This document shows positions 57,440 through 64,000 of a stretch of DNA of 64,000 nucleotides, piece after piece. The translations under genes were made by a program, and so were the position numbers. This DNA is from Tetrastigma voinierianum. Its lineage: Eukaryota; Streptophyta; Magnoliopsida; Vitales; Vitaceae. The notes under the pieces are model-generated. The model saw nothing but the letters and a program-made list of their open reading frames with translations, made no database searches and had not been told where the DNA came from. Numbering within the stretch: position 1 is the stretch's first letter; each line of letters begins with the position of its first letter. Location of the stretch: the NCBI GenBank assembly GCA_016808115.1, contig JAEQBH010007388.1, positions 112,897 to 176,896 of the forward strand. The letters are read 5' to 3'.

Positions 57440-57945
57440 TTCAATCAGAAACCCTTAAAATTCTAATTTTCTGAAAAAGAGTAAAACGGTAATTTTGGTC
57501 AAAATCCAAAAATTTTCTAGATCTCGGATGACAAAATAGACTTCACCGTTGGAATCGTCTCGCGAAATCTAGCTACCACGTCGAATTTCACGAATTCGAG
57601 ACAAATAATATTCCCACATTTTTCGAGGCACCGTAGAGTGACGCCGACATGTGGCGTGTCGAGCCGGCTCACAAGCAGCCACGGTCGTTGAGAGCAAGTC
57701 AAACATTGAGCTCAAATGGGACCCATGAGAGACATGTGGCAACATGTGATTGGGTGGAAATCTATGGTAGATGGATAAGGTGATAAGGGGAAATCCTAAG
57801 AGCCACTTAGAATGTGACATGTGGCTAGTGAGAGGACAATTCTCTTGACCCAACTTGACCTAACCGGTTTGGGAGGGAAAAAGATAGAAAGAGAGAGAAA
57901 GAGGGAGAAAGTAAGAGAGTATAGAGAGAAAGAGGCTCTACCTTA
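57440..57945 (+). repeat. LTR head fragment, plus orientation
   Basis: Shows GAGTAAAACGGTAATTTTGG, CTAGATCTCGGATGAC, the CACCGTTGGAATCGTCTCG block, GACATGTGGCAACATGTG (U3 motif) and the GA-rich tract (57885-57940), then stops at the LTR starting at 57946. The head start TGTAAAAC is lost. The next LTR probably inserted here, because it begins in the purine tract. Confidence 0.75.
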
Positions 57946-60510
57946 TGTCACATCCCACTTTTATAGGTCAGTGGACTCACACTGTGAATGGGTAGGCTTA
58001 AGGCCACCAAAACCCGTATGCTTCCAAGTCCTACAATTTCTACCGAAAATCTGCAAGACCTATTCGCTTCTAGCACAAAATGACAACCTCAAGTATTCGC
58101 AATATCAATCTAAAATCTACTAATAATTAACTCAAAATCCCATATCAGATATTATCTCAATCAATAACACTAGGACTCCGTGGTCATCCACTAACAAAAC
58201 GACCTCAACTGGCTCCCATCAAAAATATCAATAAGGTTTCATCAAAAGCAAAATTTATCCAACCTTAACTATTCAAAATTTATCGATTTAAACAAATAAT
58301 TAACCCAATATCCAAGTTAATTCACCATGGAGCCTTCGAAACTTAGACTCTCATTCACCAAATAAACAAAATAATACCCATTACATGTTTCAAATAGAAT
58401 CCAAGGGTCAAGAGATGCATGGATTCTCCTTTCTCCGTCTACCCCGAAAAATGGTGAAATCAACGGGGGTGAGGATAACTCATTGAGTAAAATATATCAC
58501 CATGCACTGCAGGCTAGGCACAAGGCTACCACAAGGATGGCTATGTCGAAAACAATCAATCACCATACATAGGTTATGCAACAAATAGCTTATATATGAA
58601 TAAATAATATCAAATGAGATTTAGAGGTTTGAAACACGTAAATATACTTTTACCATTCAGGAATCCGTACATTCCTTTTTACCTTTATACTGGAATTCGT
58701 ACATTCCAACCAAAGATCCGTAGAACGGGCCGGGTTCTATGCTTAGAGTTTTACCACCTCTCTCTAGGAAGGCACCGGCTTCGTCGCACCTGCAGGGTAC
58801 CATAAGCATAGCCTCGATGACCTCCCATCGCTAGGCTTCTCTCTGCGGATTCATACCATCAAATGACATTAACGTATTACAAGTTATAAATTGACCGTAC
58901 TCAAAGATGCAACAGAGACAACACCAAATACAATAAGAGTTAGCTGGACTGTGCTCAAGATGAATATTCATCGTGACATGACTTCAGGGCATATGAAAAT
59001 TCAATCCAATGAATGCTCAAGAATAAGGGTCTTAATCATAGTCAATTACTACGATCAAGTCAAACAATGAAAAACACCGCTATACATTTCGAAGGTGCAA
59101 GTACGATGATATAAATTTACTACTTCCTATTACCCGTGCTCAATAGGCTATTCACCCCGAACGTGTGAGCTTCCCCCAACGCCGCTTATACCAATATTCA
59201 TGCAAGAAAAGAAATATAAAGATAACGTCAAAATCATAACGAGCCATACCTTGTTATTCACTACTCAATTGTTACATCTGCTTCTATTTAATCGCCTAAC
59301 TTGGAGCTTTTAAATATTTTTTTAAAATCCCCTTTTACTTTCCTCTTACCTTCAACATTCTGCCTTTTAACATCTAAAATACCCAAAAAATTATAATTTT
59401 AATATTCAATTTCACAACTAATTTCTTTATACCTAATGCTCTAATCACTAAACTCGCTTTTGGGCGTATTGCACATCAGTTAAGTATTGTCTATCTTCTA
59501 CTGACGTCGAAAAGACCTTGAAACTAGTGGAAATGTAAATTTCACTAACATCCATCTTTACAATGATGTCAAATTGGCCCTAAAATTCGTCCATTAGGTC
59601 CTCCTATGATTCTGTCCAAGTCGATCTTCAAACAGAAATTCACATTCAATCGATTCAACCCTTAATTCCACCACTACCACCTCTCAATGTCATTCTAAAT
59701 ACATTTTCCTAAATTTTAAACATACCAGACCTAATTCATACTCTTAGGTCACATTCTATAGGATTCAAAATACAATTGCAACCCAGCATACACATTAGGA
59801 ACAATTAATTCATTCCAAACAGCCCTAATTGACCATCCAAACAAATAACCATTTATCAATTCAGCCCTTTCCTCCAATACAGACCATGCAAACCAAAATT
59901 AAAACCATGCGCTTTTAATATACCTTCAGAAGTCTCCTACCATGAAAATCACAGGTTGATTCAAAGGAACTGGCTGCAAATAAAATTTTCTTCCTTCCTC
60001 AGCAGCTTCTATAGCGAATGGAGAACCTAGGTTCTTCAATTTTTTTCTTTTGTTTTCTGCTTGATTTTCTGAGGCCTAATATTTTTAAAAATTAATTCAA
60101 TATTGCACTTAAGTCCCTGCGGTTTTTCTTGAATTTATTTAAGGCCTTGGGAATTATTAAAAATGTCTCTTTGGCCCTTGGTCAATAAAATCTGTTGACT
60201 TTTCCCTACCCGGTTCACTGTTCACATATTTTTATTATTATTTTTATTCATATTTTCATTAATTTTATTTATAACATATATTTTACTCTTAATTTGCTTC
60301 AGAAAATTCCCAAAATTTATTTCCCATTCATTGGGTATTTCAAAATTTCTATTTCGTCAATCATTTTAATTTGACTCCCATCGGGTATATTTTCCTAAAA
60401 TTCCATTTAATTGAGAAAAAATTACTAAAATTATAAATTCATGATGGACCTTAAAACACCTAAAAATTAAATTCCATGAAAACATTTAAAAAAATGTTTG
60501 GGGTGTTACA
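57946..60510 (-). repeat. 3' LTR of the right-hand gypsy element
   Basis: 2565 bp from TGTCACATCCCAC to GGGGTGTTACA (minus-strand start TGTAACACCCC). It is AT-rich and unlike the TGTAAAAC family in its middle. Left flanking pentamer is CCTTA; the matching one is outside the window. Confidence 0.85.
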
Positions 60511-60522
60511 TTCTCTCCCCAG
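60511..60522 (-). promoter_or_regulatory. polypurine tract
   Basis: On the minus strand CTGGGGAGAGAA ahead of the LTR start TGTAACACCCC. Confidence 0.8.
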
Positions 60523-60560
60523 CAAACTGCCTCTCAATTTATTAAAGAGTGTGTACCTTG

Positions 60561-60941
60561 TCACTCGAAGAGTTGAGGATATTTGTCCTTCATCGACTGC
60601 TCACTCTCCCAGGTACACTCCTCTACTTCGTGATTCTTCCACTGAACCTTTACCATAGCTATTTCTTTGTTTCTCAGCTTCCTGGTCTATTTATCCACTA
60701 TGGCTACTGGTACCTCTTCATATGACAGATCCTTATCAACCTCAATCTCTCCCGAGTCCTAAGAATGTGAGGATCGATGAGAACGCATTCGCAATATCGA
60801 GATGTGAAACACCGGATGCACATGGCCAAAATTAGGGGGCAAAGCTAATCTGTAAGATACATTGCCAACCTTATCCAATATCTCAAATGGCCCTTTATAT
60901 CTCGGTGCCAGCCTCTTCCCGAATCTCATCACTCCCTTCAT
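60561..60941 (-). pseudogene. integrase C-terminus and chromodomain
   Basis: The frame from 60941 reads MRFGKRLAPRYKGPFEIL, YRLALPPNFGHVHPVFHISIL. After a frameshift near 60770 come NKEIAMVKVQWKNHEVEECTWE and MKDKYPQLFE, with a stop at 60561-60563. The last block is an undamaged chromodomain with its aromatic-cage residues (W of VQW, W of TWE). One shift separates the two halves. Confidence 0.85.
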
Positions 60942-61079
60942 AGGAGATATTTAAGGAAAACGTGATCACCCACACCAACCGTACATCCCGCCTCCCCATC
61001 AACATAACTCTGCTCGATCAAAGCCGTCCTCATTCTCTCCCGAATAATAGGCACCGTAAGTTTCTCCATCAACTCTTGA

Positions 61080-61610
61080 CCTTCCAATTTCTATCACCTA
61101 CCTCCATCCAACAAGAAGGTGACGACATTTCCGGCCCATAGAGTGCCTCATACGGGCGCCATTCCAATCGTGAGAATGGTAGCCTTTATTATAAGCAAAC
61201 TCTACTAAAGGCAAATTTTTTCCCAACTACCCTCCGAACCATAACACACATCCCATATCCTCAAGAGTCCCCGAATTGTCCGCTCGGACGCCCATCCGTC
61301 CGAGGATGGAAGGTCAGACTGAACCGCGAGTACTCTCAAGGCTTCCTGAAGTTTCTGCCAAAACCTCGAGGTGAACTGTGGACCTCTGTCAGATACTATG
61401 GACACTGGCACTCCGTGGCAAAGGCTACCATACCGTCCGTGATACATCTATGCATACTGTATATCAGATAAGTGGGTCTTAATAAATTAAGAAGTGAGCC
61501 GATTTCATTAATCACAACTATAACCTGCATCGAATCATGCCCCTTCGAAATCTTTGGTAACCCAACCACGGTCCATAGTAATTCTCTCCCCATTTCCATC
61601 TCGTAATGGT
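61080..61610 (-). pseudogene. integrase core
   Basis: KISKGHDSMQVIVV (about 61560-61500) follows the first-Asp region. HGVPVSIVSDRGPQFTSRFWQKLQEAL (61420-61330) holds the second catalytic Asp (SD). ASERTIRG-LLRIWD (61290-61250) holds the third acidic residue. A shift and a few changes break the frame. Confidence 0.85.
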
Positions 61611-61849
61611 AACTCCCGCAAGACCGTCTCGTGCTCGAATTTGACTTGTTGGCATGTCAAACATGATGCCACATAATCGGTGTTACATCCTTTTCATCCC
61701 ATTCCACCAATATATACCTTTAACATCCCTGTACATCTTGTGACTCTCGGGGATGAACACTATAAGGTGCATTATGGCTTCATGTAGAATCCTTTGTCTC
61801 AACCCATCCGCATCGCACGCCTATTTCCTCGCCTCCCAAGACGCCATCC

Positions 61850-62560
61850 CTAATTTCAAATCCGGATGTCTGTCCTGACTGTACCGTTTTCCTCAATTTA
61901 ATAAAGGAAGGATCCTTATCTTGGTCGGGCCTTGATCTCATCAATCAATAAAGTGGCCTCACCGAACTGCAACTAACCCTCGACTCAGAATCTCAACCAT
62001 CCCATATTAAAATGTATCCCTAGTCCCTTCACTATACTCCTCTTATGTACTGAAATATGTGCTAGACCGCCCATGGACTTCCTGCTTAAAGCATCAGCTA
62101 CCACATTGGCTTTCCCAGGATGATATAAAATCTAGCAATCATAGTCTTTCAATAACTCTACCCATCTTCTCTGCCTGAGATTCAAATCTCTCTCACGAAT
62201 GTATCAAGGCTTTGTGGGATCCGTAAATCTCACACTTCACCATATAAGTAGTGCTCCTCCATATTCTCGCAAAAATCACCGCGCCATCTCCAGCCAGTGA
62301 AGATAATTCAACCCTATGTCTCTCAACTCCGTCTCCGATGCATAAGTGCTATTACCTTCCCATTCCGCATCAAAACACAACCTATCTCTACTGAGGCATC
62401 ACAATACACCGTCATACTCTCCCTGATCCGTGGCAATGCTAACACCGATGCGAGCTAAGCAATTCTTAAGTTTCGAAACTTTGCTCACAGTGTCATCCCA
62501 CTCAAATTTTACTTGCTTCCCGATCAAATTGCCGCGGAAAGCGTATATTCGAAAATCTTT
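61850..62560 (-). pseudogene. RNase H
   Basis: VYCDASVEIGCVLMRNGKVI near 62405-62350 is the first conserved block with the catalytic Asp (CDAS). The CEIYGSHKAL and RRVIERL-like blocks follow near 62230-62150. A YHPGKANVVADALSRK-like region in damaged form lies near 62110-62040. Confidence 0.75.
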
Positions 62561-63190
62561 CACAAATCTCCGTAATATCCAACTATACCCAAAACTACGA
62601 TCTCAGTCACATTGGTGGGTTCAGCCAGCTTAGACACGCTCTACCTTCTTCGGATCCACCTGAACACCCTCCTTGCTTATCACATGCCCTAAGAAACTCA
62701 TAATCGTTAAGCCAAACTCACATTTAGAAAGTTTCAGACAGCATTGATGTGTTCTAAGGGTCTCGCAGCGATAACTCGAGGTGTTCCCCATGTTCCACAT
62801 GACTTTTCGAATAAATTAGGATATCATCTATAAACACCACCACAAATTTATCCAGATAGGGTTTGAAAACCCGATTCATCAAATCCATAAATGCGGCTGG
62901 TGCATTAGTCAACCCAAACGGTGATACCAGGAACTCATAATGACCATACCGAGTCCTGAATGCAGTCTTGGGTATATCTTCCCTCCTTATCTTCGAATCG
63001 ATGGTAACCGTAATCAAGGTCAATCTTTGAAAATGATCGCCCTCGAATCAAGGTCAAACAAATCATCTATTCCGGGAAGCGGATACCTATTCTTGATTGT
63101 TACCTTATTCAACTCCGTTTAATCAATGCACATCCTCATAGTCCCCATCCTTTTTCTTCACAATAACACGGCACCCACTCTGAACCGCTT
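62561..63190 (-). pseudogene. reverse transcriptase with intact FIDD
   Basis: The 89-codon frame from 63023 reads IPKTAFRTRYGHYEFLVSPFGLTNAPAAFMDLMNRVFKPYLDKFVVVFIDDILIYSKS. The catalytic FIDD codons are at 62823-62834. The region before it (PLPRIDDLFDL-like near 63060) and the thumb after it (62560-62700) lie in other frames. Of all RTs in the window this is the cleanest. Confidence 0.9.
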
Positions 63191-63311
63191 GGTCTAATAA
63201 ACCCTTATCCAAAGAATTCTTGCAACCGCTTCAACTATTTCAATTCAAGGTGCCATATGGTATGGTGCAATAGGATATAGGATTTGTACCAGTAACAAGT
63301 CAATATTAAAC

Positions 63312-63660
63312 TCAATTTCCCCGTTTGGTGCTAACCCGTAAATCATCAGTGAAAGACATCTCGAGTAATCCAATTGTGATATCTCCTAACCAAGAGGGAA
63401 TTCTAGCATCTCTCACATGAGCTAAATACCCCTGGCAACCCTTCTTAAGTAACCTCCGGTCGCTAGTCGAAATCAAGGTATCAGTGGCTTCCATTTCAAC
63501 TCCCCGAAACAAACTCGTATTTCTAATGGTTTGAACGTTATCTCTTTCTATAACAATCCATGGTTGCATAGTTAATGACAACCATTCCATACCCAAGATA
63601 ACATCAAACCCAAAGATAGGCAATTCAATCAAATCAAGATATAATTTGCTATCCCTATCA
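63312..63660 (-). pseudogene. aspartic protease C-terminal part and RT linker
   Basis: The 106-codon frame from 63632 reads FDVILGMEWLS (protease end), VEMEATDTL, a PSWLGDITIG-like block and FTDDLRVSTKRGN near the RT start. The catalytic D-S/T-G lies further right and is not identified with confidence. Beyond 63660 to the window end nothing is recognised. Confidence 0.8.
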
Positions 63661-64000
63661 TTATCTCACATGATCCGTGACATATAGTTCACCTCAACTA
63701 TTTCTCCAAGTAAAGAATAGCTAAGGGATTTTCCATTATCATTTTACTCCTTGTTCAATTCTTAGCATAAGATGGGGATACAAATGAGTGAGTGGTTCTT
63801 GATCAAATAACACTTTGGCTTGTTCCTATTTTTTGCTACGTATTATACTATGAATAAATTAAAAACATTTAAAATTTTTCACCCAAGAAAGTGTTAAATT
63901 CGGGATATACCACAAGAAGAAGGTAGTCCGGGCCTCCCGCTGGTTAATTGCAAAACTCTACTCGCTCACTAACTCGGTGCAGGGCCTCGTGCCTCGTGCC

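Larger units (their letters stand above)
57946..64000 (-). mobile_element. minus-strand gypsy chromovirus, best preserved, cut by window end
   Basis: Read on the minus strand from the window edge: protease (about 63632), reverse transcriptase, RNase H, integrase, chromodomain (stop at 60561), polypurine tract (60522-60511) and 3' LTR (60510-57946). Reading blocks are longer and catalytic motifs better kept than in the other copies, although shifts remain. The 5' LTR and gag are outside. Confidence 0.88.

Overview
The window looks like nuclear intergenic DNA of a eudicot plant, dominated by transposable elements. The evidence is decayed Ty3/gypsy polyproteins with chromodomains, an Athila-type element, a 5'-truncated L1 LINE with an A-rich tail, CACTA-type ends, long (AT)n tracts, and two receptor-like-kinase fragments that read as plant RLKs. 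The species cannot be named from the sequence. I see no rRNA, tRNA, CRISPR array or bacterial operon, and no intact host gene. Most open frames are chance frames in LTRs or pieces of broken retrotransposon polyproteins.

Layout. 1-5977: 3' part of a plus-strand chromovirus-like gypsy element with a 2.7 kb LTR. 5978-8159: low-copy DNA with two minus-strand RLK kinase fragments. 8160-17178: a non-autonomous Athila-like element whose 3' LTR carries a 2.33 kb solo LTR with a perfect AAATA target duplication. 17179-19624: low-copy DNA, an (AT)n tract, and a CACTA terminus with three 52-bp subterminal repeats. 19625-21565: a reverse-oriented LTR. 22104-25650: a ~480-bp tandem duplication whose second copy is split by a 2.58 kb solo LTR (duplication CTTGT). 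26240-32005: scrambled minus-strand gypsy element (gag start, protease, reverse transcriptase, tRNA-iMet primer site, 2.0 kb 5' LTR). 32006-39922: four long LTRs nested in alternating orientation, two of the junctions proven by target duplications (ACCTT, AAATT). 39923-45101: AT-rich low-copy DNA with an orphan CACTA end, an L1 tail and a possible host first exon. 45102-47827: solo LTR (TAAAT). 48067-53990: minus-strand gypsy element, 3' LTR to gag zinc knuckle. 54050-57222: fragments of an Athila/Tat-like LTR, a possible copia LTR and a non-autonomous DNA transposon rich in ATATCGGT. 57440-57945: LTR head fragment. 57946-64000: best-preserved minus-strand gypsy element, running out of the window.

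How it works together. Five solo LTRs with perfect 5-bp duplications, against no complete gypsy element, point to a region shaped by repeated insertion followed by LTR-LTR recombination. The long LTRs share a layout: a block of CATGTG-rich palindromes, a TATA box and a purine-rich leader. This is inferred to be the U3 promoter of the family.
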